Below, one piece after another: positions 35,314-44,926 of a stretch of 64,000 nt of DNA. The stretch comes from Moritella marina ATCC 15381. GTDB lineage: Bacteria > Pseudomonadota > Gammaproteobacteria > Enterobacterales > Moritellaceae. The notes beneath the pieces are model-generated. The model did no database searches, was not told where the DNA came from, and saw nothing but the letters and a program-made list of their open reading frames with translations. A program made the position numbers and the translations under genes. Where the stretch lies: positions 2,751,370 through 2,815,369 of the forward strand of contig NZ_CP044399.1 in NCBI RefSeq assembly GCF_008931805.1, given 5' to 3'. Within the stretch, counting starts at the first letter, position 1. Each line of letters starts with the position of its first letter.

Positions 35314-37458
35314 GTGACCACGACTCTGAAACCTTTTATATTGCTACTTGTCAGTGGCTTTTTACTCATGCTTGGCTACGGCTTGAGTAACATCCTCTTG
35401 CCTGTTCGCATGCAAAATGACGGTATCAGTGTCGATAACATAGGTATCATCTTATCTATGCTATCTGTCGGTTTCTTATTGGGTGCAATCTATAGCCGTA
35501 CGCTATTACAGCGGGTTGGCCATATTCGTATATTTGCCATGTGCGGTAGCTTAACGTCAGTGGCTATCTTGCTTTCAGGCCTATACCCAGAGCCATTAAT
35601 GTTAGCTGCAATGCGTATGCTGACAGGATTTTGTATGGCGTGTGCCAATGCCACACTCGATAGCTGGTTAAGTCATAGTGCTACAGAAGAAAGCCGTGGG
35701 CGCATATTATCGATTAACCAAATGGTGATCATGTCTGCGCTGTTCTCTGGTCAATTTTTGTTAAACGTAGCCCCCGTCACCGACGTCACCTTGTTTGTTA
35801 TCTCCGGGATTCTCTTTAGTCTTTCTATTACACCTATGGTGATCAGCAAACACCAAGGACCGCTGATTGAAGACAGTCAATCCATGTCCTTAATGACCAT
35901 TATGAAGCTGTCACCACTCGGTGTTATCTGCTGTTTTTATGGTGGGTTTCTTTATGCTGGCTTAGTCAACATGCTCCCTATTTTTGCCAGTGATAATGGT
36001 ATTCAAGGTTTTAGCTTGTCGATATTTATGGGAGCATCGATCTTTGGCGCCATCATTTTTCAATATCCAATAGCCTATTTATCCGACCGTTTCGACCGCC
36101 GTAAAACCATGATAGGCATGGTTCTCACGATAGCCGCTTTATCTTTATTAGTACCGTTGCTGATCAATTCATCACAATTTAATATCACCTTGTTAACGAT
36201 TGCCATCGTAATGGGCTTAACCGCTTGCCTCTATCCGATGAGCATGTCTGAAACCTTCGATAAAGTATTGCGGGAACAAATCCTCGCAGCGATGGGATCT
36301 TTACTCCTCATTTATGCATTAGGCAGTATTCTTGGCCCCAACCTCGCCTCTATCGTGATGAACATATTTGGCAGTGCCGCATTATTTTCATTCATGAGTA
36401 TCACGGCGCTGACACTATTGGTATTTATCTTAGGGAATATGCTTAATCAGACAGCACTGCCACGTGATGAGCAAGAAAACTTCATTATGCAAACGCCTTC
36501 TGGTGTCGCATCGGAACTGGATCCTCGAACCCAATATGCACAACCTTCTTTTGAACAAACATCAGAAGTTGAAGTGGCGATTAGTTTAGCAGCGAACAAC
36601 CCTGCCGCTGCCGTGAACATGGCCAAAACCTTAGCGATGCGCGATCCCAATGATGCCTCAAACTTAGCGGCGGCACTCAGTACCATTGACGAAATTGATA
36701 TCAGCCGTTTGTACCGTGCCATCACAGCAGCAGCACCCGAAATGAGTATTCATATTGCCGAAGCGTTAACCAATGCCTCGCCAGAACAGGCTGAAGAATT
36801 AGTCGAGTGGATCACTACTGAGCGTCCCGATCAATTTACTAATATAATTGTTGCCATCGCCAATTCAATGCCAGATAACGGGATTGATGTGATGGAAGTT
36901 GCCGCAGAGAATATGGTTGAAGATCACCAAGATGAATTACTCGAAATGACCGACCAGTATATGACCAGTCTTTCCGATTCATTAGATGATATGCGTCCCG
37001 TCGATCGTACAGCTGCCGCATCAGAACAAACAGCAACCGAGCTATATAACCGTTTAACCGACGTATCACCGACGCAATCAGCCGACTTCGCTCTCGCAGT
37101 ATCTGAAGCATACCCAGAGTCATCAAATGTCGTTGCCGAAGCTTATGTAAGTAATCTGATTGAAAGCGAGCAAGCGACACCAGGCGATGCCACTGCGAAC
37201 ATTGAAAGTGCGGTAAATGATTACGTCACGCAAGTTGCTGAGACTATCCCTGAATACGCTGCCGATATCGCCAGCACTATGATTGATTCTGTGCCTGATA
37301 TTGCCTCTGATATGGTTGAGATTTTACAAGACTCAGATGTGTTTGATGACAGCGAACTAAGCACCTCAATTAAAGACAAACCTGAGCATGATGAACTTGA
37401 AGAACAGCTACAATATGCCGTACAAACGCAGGCTGATGAGATAGATAAGCATAGTTAA
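35314..37458 (+). CDS. MFS transporter (YcaD-like) with long repetitive acidic C-terminal tail
   Basis: A 714-residue protein. Residues 1-385 form a normal 12-helix MFS permease similar to YcaD (GYGLSNILLPVRMQNDGIS at the first helix, YLSDRFDRRKTMIG at the central loop). Residues 390-714 are a soluble, acidic, alanine-rich extension made of degenerate 30-40-residue helical units with recurring Pro-Glu/Asp (AAPEMSIHIAEALT, ASPEQAEELVEWIT, AYPESSNVVAEAYV, TIPEYAADIAST). The tail is far longer than in the family. GTG 35314 is used as start after AAGAGA; the substrate is unknown. Confidence 0.85.
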   Translation: MTTTLKPFILLLVSGFLLMLGYGLSNILLPVRMQNDGISVDNIGIILSMLSVGFLLGAIYSRTLLQRVGHIRIFAMCGSLTSVAILLSGLYPEPLMLAAMRMLTGFCMACANATLDSWLSHSATEESRGRILSINQMVIMSALFSGQFLLNVAPVTDVTLFVISGILFSLSITPMVISKHQGPLIEDSQSMSLMTIMKLSPLGVICCFYGGFLYAGLVNMLPIFASDNGIQGFSLSIFMGASIFGAIIFQYPIAYLSDRFDRRKTMIGMVLTIAALSLLVPLLINSSQFNITLLTIAIVMGLTACLYPMSMSETFDKVLREQILAAMGSLLLIYALGSILGPNLASIVMNIFGSAALFSFMSITALTLLVFILGNMLNQTALPRDEQENFIMQTPSGVASELDPRTQYAQPSFEQTSEVEVAISLAANNPAAAVNMAKTLAMRDPNDASNLAAALSTIDEIDISRLYRAITAAAPEMSIHIAEALTNASPEQAEELVEWITTERPDQFTNIIVAIANSMPDNGIDVMEVAAENMVEDHQDELLEMTDQYMTSLSDSLDDMRPVDRTAAASEQTATELYNRLTDVSPTQSADFALAVSEAYPESSNVVAEAYVSNLIESEQATPGDATANIESAVNDYVTQVAETIPEYAADIASTMIDSVPDIASDMVEILQDSDVFDDSELSTSIKDKPEHDELEEQLQYAVQTQADEIDKHS

Positions 37459-37466
37459 CAGATAAA

Positions 37467-37505
37467 AAAAGAACTAACCAGCAAGTTAATGTGATTAGTT
37501 CTTTT
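37467..37505. terminator. Bidirectional terminator MFS/nhaD
   Basis: A perfect 11-bp stem (37467-37477 with 37495-37505) with A-run before and TTTT after, between convergent genes. Confidence 0.75.
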
Positions 37506-37562
37506 ATCGATAAAGGATTAGTCTGTTTGTTTATCACAGCTAATCCGTTTATTTTTTCACTA

Positions 37563-38999
37563 TTACATAATGGCTGAGTTCAGCCATAGATGACAAAGAA
37601 TTGAAGCGATGTAACCCAGTGCAATTACAGGAGCCCAACGTAAGTGACCAGCAAACGTATACAGACCACGTGCCTGACCCATTAGCGCTACACCAGCGGC
37701 AGAGCCGATAGACAGTAAACTACCGCCCACGCCTGCTGTTAGCGTCACTAATAACCATTGGCCTAATGACATATCAGGTTGCATGCTCAATACCGCAAAC
37801 ATCACCGGAATATTATCAACAATCGCCGACAGTACACCTACCGCCACGTTCGCCATAGTAGTATCCCACGTGCCATACATGATGCCAGATGCCAAACTTA
37901 GGTAACCCATAAAGCCTAAACCACCCACACACATAATAACGCCGTAAAAGAATAGCAAGGTATCCCATTCCGCTTTAGCCACTTTGTGGAATACGTCAAA
38001 CGGCACTACGCCACCAAGCTGTTGTAAGGTTTTTTCATCCTGAGCAAGTTCCGCTTTCGCGCGTTTACGTTCTAACGAAATTGGTAATGTTTTACGTAAG
38101 AAATAACCGAAGAATTGTAGATAACCTAAACCTGTCATCATACCCAGTACTGGCGGCATATGGAGTACACTGTGCGCAGCAACTGCGGATGCAACAGTCA
38201 GTAGGAATAGCAACACAATACGCTTAGCACCACGTTTAGTGTGAACCGTTTCTTGTACGCCAGACAGCTTTTCACCCTTGGGAATGAATAATGTCATGAT
38301 CGCCGCTGGAATAATGAAGTTCACCACAGATGGTAAAAATAATGCCGCGAATTCATTAAATTCAACCATACCTTTTTGCCAAACCATTAGCGTTGTAATA
38401 TCACCAAATGGACTGAACGCACCACCGGCATTAGCTGCGACAACAATATTAATACAAGCAAGGTTAATAAATTTCTTATTTTCCCCAGCTACTTTTAATA
38501 CTACAGCACACATCAGTAGCGCTGTTGTTAAGTTATCGGCAATCGGCGAGATGAAGAATGCCAGAATACCCGTTAACCAAAACAGTCCTCTTAAATCCAA
38601 GCCTTTACTTAACATCCAACTGCGCAATGCATCAAACAATTGACGCTCTTCCATCGCGTTGATGTAAGTCATCGCTACCAGTAAGAACAGTAATAACTCT
38701 GCATACTCGAGCAGGTTATGCCTAAACGCAGCCTCTGCGACATCGGACATACCTAGGCTGGCATAGTGCCAACCGATCAGAGCCCAAATGACACCAGCCG
38801 CGACCAGTACAGGTTTTGATTTTCGTAAATGTAAATGCTCTTCCGCCATTACCAGCAAGTATGCGCAGGTAAAAATAATGATAGCAAAATAGCCTATTCT
38901 GGATGTGGTGAGATCAATAACGTCCCCACCACCTGACGCAAATGCAAACGTTGCAGGCGCGAGTCCAAACAAAATAATTAAAATAAGCTTCATTGCCAT
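37563..38999 (-). CDS. nhaD: Na+/H+ antiporter NhaD
   Basis: A 478-residue inner-membrane antiporter of the NhaD type found in halotolerant marine bacteria. The N-terminus (MAMKLILIILFGLAPATFAF) looks like a first helix or cleavable signal as in Vibrio NhaD. Family features are FFISPIADNLTTALLMCAVV, NAGGAFSPFGDITTLMVWQ and SAIVDNIPVMFAVL. It exchanges Na+ or Li+ for H+ at alkaline pH. The frame opens at 39119, but ATG 38999 has GGGAAGG at 8 bases and fits the family start. It is divergent from the YbdG-type channel gene; both act in ionic and osmotic balance. Confidence 0.95.
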   Translation of the reverse strand: MAMKLILIILFGLAPATFAFASGGGDVIDLTTSRIGYFAIIIFTCAYLLVMAEEHLHLRKSKPVLVAAGVIWALIGWHYASLGMSDVAEAAFRHNLLEYAELLLFLLVAMTYINAMEERQLFDALRSWMLSKGLDLRGLFWLTGILAFFISPIADNLTTALLMCAVVLKVAGENKKFINLACINIVVAANAGGAFSPFGDITTLMVWQKGMVEFNEFAALFLPSVVNFIIPAAIMTLFIPKGEKLSGVQETVHTKRGAKRIVLLFLLTVASAVAAHSVLHMPPVLGMMTGLGYLQFFGYFLRKTLPISLERKRAKAELAQDEKTLQQLGGVVPFDVFHKVAKAEWDTLLFFYGVIMCVGGLGFMGYLSLASGIMYGTWDTTMANVAVGVLSAIVDNIPVMFAVLSMQPDMSLGQWLLVTLTAGVGGSLLSIGSAAGVALMGQARGLYTFAGHLRWAPVIALGYIASILCHLWLNSAIM

Positions 39000-39310
39000 G
39001 TTATGTGCCTTCCCTCTCAAAATGATAAAAACCTGTTTAATGTATGTTATAAAATTGTTTTCTGCCATTGGCAAAATCCTTTTTAGTGAGGTAATAGCTA
39101 TTTTTATGTTTTTTATCAAAAAATCTTCATCAATCGGTCACGTTAAATACATCTCCAGGATATTTACCTGTGACTGCGATTAACAATAATAATAAGATAA
39201 GCGCTTGAACTTAGATTAACGATTACCTAACATCCCACAGTCATTAATATTAATGACTACTATTGATGACTCACATTTATTACCACTTTACATTCACAAG
39301 GATATCCACA

Positions 39311-40573
39311 TTGGATCAAGAATTAAGATTAATGGTTTCCCAATGGCTCGCCGACAGCGATGTATTAAATAAAGTAGATTCAAACACTTATAATTTAATA
39401 TTAATTGTACTTTGTTTGAGTTTGGCAGGCATATCTTATTGGGTGGTCAAACGTGTAGTCGTTAGAGCCATGAAAATCATGTCAGTACGCTCTAAAGTGA
39501 CTTGGGATGACACCTTTGTAGCGCACGGTGTATTAGAGAAATTCGCTTTATTAGTACCGCTATTAGTCATAGACTTATTACTGCCATTATTTACGGTGCT
39601 TTCATCCTTTATCACCGAAGTATTTGGCCGTATTCTCAGTGCCCTATTAGTGATCTTATTGATACGCGGTATCTATGCGGTGCTTAATGCCATAGCCCAA
39701 ATTGCCGATGAACACACAGCTACCCACAGATTGCCTATCACCAGTTTCAATCAGTTACTTAAATTGTTTTTATTCTGTGTAGCAGCCATCATCACCGTAT
39801 CCATTTTATCTGACCGTTCGCCAATTTACTTCTTAAGCGGCTTAGGTGTGGCGACAGGTTTCATTATGCTGATCTTCAAGGATACTATTTTAGGTTTTGT
39901 CGCTGGTATCCAGCTAGCCACCAATCAAATGGTGACCAGAGGTGACTGGATCCAAATGGATAAATACGGCGCGGATGGCACTGTTGAAGAAGTATCTCTG
40001 ACGACAGTAAAAGTACGTAACTTTGATAAAACAATTACCATGATACCGGCTTATGCTTTGGTATCTGATGCTTTTAAAAACTGGCGAGGTATGACCGAAT
40101 CTGGTGGTCGCCGGATCAAACGTAGTGTTTTTATCGATATACAAAGTATTGGTTTTTTAAGTGAAGAAGATGTCAGGCGCCTTAGTCATGTGCATTTACT
40201 CAAGAACCACCTTGCTGACAAAAACCTAGCTATAAAGACCTTCAATTTGCCTTTTAATGATGATGAACGCGCTGTAAATAGCCGAGGCCTAACCAATATT
40301 GGCACCTTTAGAGCTTATTTATTAGCTTACCTGCAACAACATCCCCAAGTGCGTAAAGATATGATGTTATTGGTAAGGCAGTTAGCACCAACAACACAAG
40401 GCATGCCGATCGAAATCTATATCTTTACCGATGAGATCCGCTGGGCTTTTTATGAAGACATTCAAGCCGACATCTTCGATCATATTTTATCGGTATTACC
40501 AACGTTTGGCTTACAGGCTTTTCAGCAGCCTAGCGGCAATAATTTACAAGCGCTTATGACGAAGGAAGCGTAG
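39311..40573 (+). CDS. ybdG: MscS-family mechanosensitive channel, YbdG-like
   Basis: An inner-membrane channel of about 420 residues, opened by membrane tension. Several N-terminal helices are followed by the MscS core (GLGVATGFIMLIFKDTILGFVAG) and the beta domain with GDWIQMDKYGADGTVEEVSL, then NWRGMTESGGRRIKRSVFID which is specific to YbdG/MscM-type proteins. I propose TTG 39311 (LDQELRLMVSQWLAD) with AAGGA at 9 bases; ATG 39263 would add 16 residues without support and ATG 39335 is also possible. Confidence 0.88.
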   Translation: MDQELRLMVSQWLADSDVLNKVDSNTYNLILIVLCLSLAGISYWVVKRVVVRAMKIMSVRSKVTWDDTFVAHGVLEKFALLVPLLVIDLLLPLFTVLSSFITEVFGRILSALLVILLIRGIYAVLNAIAQIADEHTATHRLPITSFNQLLKLFLFCVAAIITVSILSDRSPIYFLSGLGVATGFIMLIFKDTILGFVAGIQLATNQMVTRGDWIQMDKYGADGTVEEVSLTTVKVRNFDKTITMIPAYALVSDAFKNWRGMTESGGRRIKRSVFIDIQSIGFLSEEDVRRLSHVHLLKNHLADKNLAIKTFNLPFNDDERAVNSRGLTNIGTFRAYLLAYLQQHPQVRKDMMLLVRQLAPTTQGMPIEIYIFTDEIRWAFYEDIQADIFDHILSVLPTFGLQAFQQPSGNNLQALMTKEA

Positions 40574-40613
40574 CATTAGCCCAATCGTGATCATAATTTA
40601 AAGGGTGTTTCTA

Positions 40614-40700
40614 ATAATAAAAACGAAATAAGTAAAATAAATACAGCTTTCAAGTATTTTTGAGCCTGTACTCCTTTATTTCTCCGATTGTTTTTATTAT
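40614..40700. other. Extended structured hairpin between ybdG and the GGDEF-EAL gene
   Basis: An 11-bp stem (40614-40624 with 40690-40700) continues inward with a 7-bp stem (40625-40631 with 40676-40682) and an internal GTATTT/AAATAC stem-loop. It could be a terminator for ybdG (ending in a T-rich arm) or a leader structure for the downstream gene, 43 bases away. Confidence 0.55.
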
Positions 40701-40742
40701 ATTGCTAACTTCTGCTAATCAACCGTAAGCTATTAAATACAA

Positions 40743-43271
40743 ATGACTCATGATCTAAAAATACTGCGGTTGATAAAAATAATCCCTCCTATCATAGTCA
40801 TTATTTTCGCGATTTTGGTTAACGTTATTGTCATTAACAATAACCAAACCAAGCTGAGCAAAGATATCGTGTCCTTGCGCCAAGACTTTATAAAAAAAGA
40901 ACAAGAACAGGCTAAATATCAAGTTCAACAAGTTGTTCAACAAATTAATTACGAAAAAAATAACACCGAAAGATTATTAAAAGAATCCATTAAAGCACGT
41001 GTTCATCAAGCTCATCGCATTGCCACGACGATTTATGCTGCAAACAAGGATAAGCCTGAAGTACAAGTCACCACGTTAATTACAGACGCCTTAAGAAGTA
41101 TTCGCTTTAACCAAGGGCGCGGTTATTATTTCATTTATAAAACTAATGGCCTGAGTGTCATGCACCCCACCCTACCAAATTTTGAGGGTACCTATAAATC
41201 TGATATCCAAGATGAAAGAGGCAATTACATTCTTCGCGATATCGCCAAAGTCGTTACCACTGAAGGTGAAGGCTTTACACGATGGTGGTTTGTGAAACCA
41301 CAGGATAAAGATCAAGAATTTGAAAAGATTGGTTTTAGTAAACGATTTGCACCTTACGATTGGTTTATAGGGACGGGTGAATATGTTATTGATGTCGAAA
41401 ATGACATTAAGCAGCGACTATTACACCGCATTTCCAATATCCGTTACGGCAGTAATGGCTATATTTTTATCATCGACTATCAGGGTAATTATTTATCCCA
41501 TTACAACGAAAAATTTAAAGATACCAACAGATACAATACCCTCAATGAACAAGATGTTTCCAACGCGAGGCAGATTATCGGCACAGCGGAGCAAGGCGCT
41601 GGGTTCCTAAAATATATGAGCAGCATGATGCCAAGCACCAACCTACCGGCAGAAAAAATCAGTTATATAATGGGTTTTCCAGATTGGCAATGGGCAATCG
41701 GTTCTGGTGTATATGTCAGTGAAATTGAAGATTACCTGACCACCCGTGAAAATGCGATTGGCCTGCAAAATAGGCAAGACCTCAGCAAGATTTTATGGCT
41801 GAGCTCATTTGTTACCGTTTTTTTTGTGGCGTTATCACTTATTTTCGCTAATTATTTAGGTCGTCGATTCGCCTCGTATGAAAATAAAATAAGTGACGAT
41901 TTTGCTGAATTAAACCTCATTAAAGAACAACTGCAATTTCAAGCGTTACACGATTCATTAACCAAATTACCTAACAGAGTCTTGTTCGATACCTGCATCA
42001 AAGATGGCATCGCCTTATCAAAGCAAAATGATAAAAAATTAGCGCTGATGTTTGTCGATCTCGATGACTTTAAGAAAATAAATGACTTGTATGGCCATTC
42101 TGTTGGCGATCAACTACTTACAAGACTCGGCAGTATATTCAACCAAATGTTATCTCCTAGCGACAGTGTGGCTCGATTCGGTGGTGATGAATTTATTTTT
42201 TGCTTTCCGATGCTTGAAGATTTAGCCGAGGCCGAGACAAAAGCCAAGCACATATGTGAGATATTCAAAAACCATTTTGTCATTAAAGGTAAGTCGATTC
42301 ATTCAAGTTGCAGTATCGGCGTGGCGATGTATCCCGATGACGGTAATGCTAGCGAGCAACTGATTAGTAAGGCAGATATTGTCTTATATAAATCCAAGTC
42401 ACTGCAAAAGGGCAATTATTTATTCTTTAATGATGCTATCAACACTCAGGTTCAACACGATCTGTTACTGGAATCTAAATTACATTTAGCGATAGAAAAA
42501 AATGAACTCGACGTGCTGTATCAGCCACAAATTGATGTCGCGACAGGACTTATTTACGGGGTTGAGGCATTAGTACGTTGGTATAACCCCAAACTTGGAC
42601 ATATCTCACCAGTAGAGTTCATTAAAGTCGCTGAAGACGTGGGGATGATCAATGAAATTGGCCGCTTTGTAATTGAAAAATCATTAACTGATATTTTACG
42701 CTTTAATCGCGACAGTGATATTCAGCTGCAGTTATCAATAAATATTTCGCCTAAGCAATTAATGGAACCCGATTTTATCAGTCACTTGATAAAGGTAACA
42801 ACTGATATGGCAGCGGATCATACTCTGGTGACGTTGGAAATTACTGAAAATGTGTTAATTAATGATTTAGCGAAAGTGCAGCCTATTTTGCAAGCAATCC
42901 GAGATTATGGCTTTAAATTATCGCTTGATGATTTTGGAACGGGCTACTCATCATTAAGTTATTTGAGTAATATGCCGATCACTGAAATCAAAATTGATCG
43001 CACATTTATTGATAAATTCCTGACAAATAGTCAAAGTGAATCCTTAGTCAAAACCATCATCGCGATTGGTCAGCTATGTGATTTAACCGTTATCGCCGAA
43101 GGCGTAGAAACGGAAGAACAATATGCCCGCCTTCGTCATTATGGCTGCGATTTAGTACAAGGCTATTATTTTGATCGACCACTGCCATTAGCGAAGCTAA
43201 CCAGTATTTATCAAAAAAAAACGCGTTATCCCGAGGCTGATTCGCAGCGGGATAACGCGTTATATAGTTAA
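40743..43271 (+). CDS. Cache-GGDEF-EAL c-di-GMP turnover protein
   Basis: An 842-residue inner-membrane signalling protein. A first helix (about 13-32), a periplasmic region with two Cache-type sensor modules (GRGYYFIYKTNGLSVMHP and YGSNGYIFIIDYQGNYLSHY), a second helix (about 349-370), then GGDEF (about 398-560) and EAL (about 580-830). The diguanylate cyclase site FGGDEF (479-484) is intact, and the I-site RxxD is absent (reads SPSD). The phosphodiesterase site has EAL at 608-610 and DDFGTGYSSL. Both activities may be real. The last codons overlap the rluB terminator hairpin. A small ligand, likely an organic acid or amine, is sensed in the periplasm. Confidence 0.93.
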   Translation: MTHDLKILRLIKIIPPIIVIIFAILVNVIVINNNQTKLSKDIVSLRQDFIKKEQEQAKYQVQQVVQQINYEKNNTERLLKESIKARVHQAHRIATTIYAANKDKPEVQVTTLITDALRSIRFNQGRGYYFIYKTNGLSVMHPTLPNFEGTYKSDIQDERGNYILRDIAKVVTTEGEGFTRWWFVKPQDKDQEFEKIGFSKRFAPYDWFIGTGEYVIDVENDIKQRLLHRISNIRYGSNGYIFIIDYQGNYLSHYNEKFKDTNRYNTLNEQDVSNARQIIGTAEQGAGFLKYMSSMMPSTNLPAEKISYIMGFPDWQWAIGSGVYVSEIEDYLTTRENAIGLQNRQDLSKILWLSSFVTVFFVALSLIFANYLGRRFASYENKISDDFAELNLIKEQLQFQALHDSLTKLPNRVLFDTCIKDGIALSKQNDKKLALMFVDLDDFKKINDLYGHSVGDQLLTRLGSIFNQMLSPSDSVARFGGDEFIFCFPMLEDLAEAETKAKHICEIFKNHFVIKGKSIHSSCSIGVAMYPDDGNASEQLISKADIVLYKSKSLQKGNYLFFNDAINTQVQHDLLLESKLHLAIEKNELDVLYQPQIDVATGLIYGVEALVRWYNPKLGHISPVEFIKVAEDVGMINEIGRFVIEKSLTDILRFNRDSDIQLQLSINISPKQLMEPDFISHLIKVTTDMAADHTLVTLEITENVLINDLAKVQPILQAIRDYGFKLSLDDFGTGYSSLSYLSNMPITEIKIDRTFIDKFLTNSQSESLVKTIIAIGQLCDLTVIAEGVETEEQYARLRHYGCDLVQGYYFDRPLPLAKLTSIYQKKTRYPEADSQRDNALYS
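43213..43260 (-). terminator. rluB terminator embedded in the GGDEF-EAL coding end
   Basis: A perfect 14-bp stem (43219-43232 with 43247-43260) with eight A before it on the plus strand, so eight T after it on the minus strand. It lies 20 bases beyond the rluB stop. It is also the coding sequence for the C-terminal residues of the convergent GGDEF-EAL gene. Confidence 0.85.
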
Positions 43272-43280
43272 GGTATGTGC

Positions 43281-44294
43281 TTAGATACGAGAACGTTTCT
43301 TCGCTACACCTTTTTTAGGACTACGCTGTCTTGTTGGTGCTTTCTTACCATGAAGCGGGATACCTGAGCCAGTAGGCTTAGTACGTTGCCCTTTACCGCG
43401 AGGTTCATTGGTTTCTTCCACTTCTTTACCCAGTCTGCCGTCTTTTTTCGATTTCTGGCGTGATTCATTGTTTTTCAATGAGCGACGGATACGGCCTTGA
43501 CGAATACGCGTTTCTTTACGATCTAAGTTACGTGCTGTTGTTTCAGGTGGTAATGAAACAATTGCGCGTAAATAGTTAATCTCATCAAGCGCGAGTTCTG
43601 ACCAACCGCCACGTGGTAAACGGCGATCAAGTACTAATGAACCATAACGGATACGGATAAGACGACTTACCTGAATACCCTGAGATTCCCATAAACGACG
43701 TACTTCACGGTTACGACCTTCACTCAATAATACGTTGTACCATTGGTTAAGACCTTCGCCGCCAGTTCCCTCTGCAACACCTTTAATTTTTTGGAATTTA
43801 GCAGGGCCATCTTCCAATTCAACCCCCATACGTAGGTTTTGAATAATTTTCGGTGTTACTTCACCAAAGATACGACAAGAGTATTCACGCTCTACTTCGT
43901 GGCTTGGGTGCATTAGACGGTTTGCTAGCTCACCATCTGTAGTAAATAATAATAGACCCGATGTATTGATATCTAGACGACCAATCGCGATCCAACGACC
44001 GCTTTTTAGTGGTGGTAGACGATCGAATACAGTCTTACGACCTTCTGGATCTTTACGTGTACATAACTCACCTTCAGGTTTATGGTATGCAAGAATACGA
44101 CAAACGTTTTCTTCTTCTGTGATCACCTGTACCGGATGTCCATCAAGGCGAACTTTGTCCGTCTCTTCAACACGGGTACCCAAGGTCACAATATCACCAT
44201 TAACGCTGACACGGCCTTCTGCGATCACAGCTTCCATCTCACGACGGGAACCTAAACCAGCACGTGCTAGTACTTTCTGTAGCTTTTCACTCAT
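43281..44294 (-). CDS. rluB: 23S rRNA pseudouridine-2605 synthase RluB
   Basis: A 337-residue pseudouridine synthase that modifies U2605 of 23S rRNA. N-terminal S4 domain ([20 protein letters not shown] at 4-23), catalytic block [20 protein letters not shown] with the catalytic Asp, and [14 protein letters not shown]. The C-terminal 80 residues are a Lys/Arg-rich extension as in other RluB proteins. It is the last gene of rnm-yciO-scpA-scpB-rluB, 51 bases after scpB. Confidence 0.95.
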   Translation of the reverse strand: MSEKLQKVLARAGLGSRREMEAVIAEGRVSVNGDIVTLGTRVEETDKVRLDGHPVQVITEEENVCRILAYHKPEGELCTRKDPEGRKTVFDRLPPLKSGRWIAIGRLDINTSGLLLFTTDGELANRLMHPSHEVEREYSCRIFGEVTPKIIQNLRMGVELEDGPAKFQKIKGVAEGTGGEGLNQWYNVLLSEGRNREVRRLWESQGIQVSRLIRIRYGSLVLDRRLPRGGWSELALDEINYLRAIVSLPPETTARNLDRKETRIRQGRIRRSLKNNESRQKSKKDGRLGKEVEETNEPRGKGQRTKPTGSGIPLHGKKAPTRQRSPKKGVAKKRSRI

Positions 44295-44345
44295 CAGTTT
44301 TCCTAAATATTAAGTTAAATTCTTCGTTATTTTTATTTGATACCA

Positions 44346-44924
44346 TTAGATATCCAATACAATTTCATCATCCATGGCGGCTAATTTAGCCAATAGAGCT
44401 TCATCCAATGGGGGCAATTCTTGAATACTTTTAATACCAAAGTAATCTAAAAATTGCGTGGTTGTCGCATACAAAGCCGGTCGTCCCGGTACTTCTTTAC
44501 GGCCAATCACTTTGATCCACTCCCGTTCTTCAAGGGTGTGGATCGTTTGGCTGCTAACTGCAACCCCACGAACTGCTTCAATATCACCCCGACTAACGGG
44601 TTGACGATAAGCAATCAGTGCTAATGTTTCTAATGTAGCGCGCGAGTATTTCGCTGGTTTATCTTGCAACATACGTTGCAGCCAAGGCGTTAAATGCGAG
44701 CGCGCTTGAAAACGATAACCGCTGGCCACTTCCACCAGCTCGATACCTTTACCTTGATAATCCTGCGTTATCTCGGCAATGTAAGCCACTACTTGCTGAC
44801 GGCTTACCTCTTCTTCGGCAAGTACATCTCGGCACAAAGCCGCTAATGATAACGGTTTCTTGGCCACAAAAATAGCCGCTTCGATGATCTGTTTATAAGG
44901 TGTTGTATTCACAGTCGGTCTCAT
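44346..44924 (-). CDS. scpB: Segregation and condensation protein B
   Basis: A 192-residue winged-helix kleisin partner. Typical features are IIEAAIFVAKKPLSLAALCR near the start and ETLALIAYRQPVSRGDIEAV RGV near 103-124. With ScpA and an SMC protein it compacts the chromosome. Gammaproteobacteria with MukBEF lack it, so its presence suggests the SMC-ScpAB system or coexistence. scpB starts 2 bases after the scpA stop. Confidence 0.95.
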   Translation of the reverse strand: MRPTVNTTPYKQIIEAAIFVAKKPLSLAALCRDVLAEEEVSRQQVVAYIAEITQDYQGKGIELVEVASGYRFQARSHLTPWLQRMLQDKPAKYSRATLETLALIAYRQPVSRGDIEAVRGVAVSSQTIHTLEEREWIKVIGRKEVPGRPALYATTTQFLDYFGIKSIQELPPLDEALLAKLAAMDDEIVLDI

Positions 44925-44926
44925 AC

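Noticed and set aside
39000..39119. 40-residue N-terminal extension of NhaD
   Set aside because: The ATG at 38999 has a strong SD and the family start; the extension is lysine/isoleucine-rich leader-like sequence.
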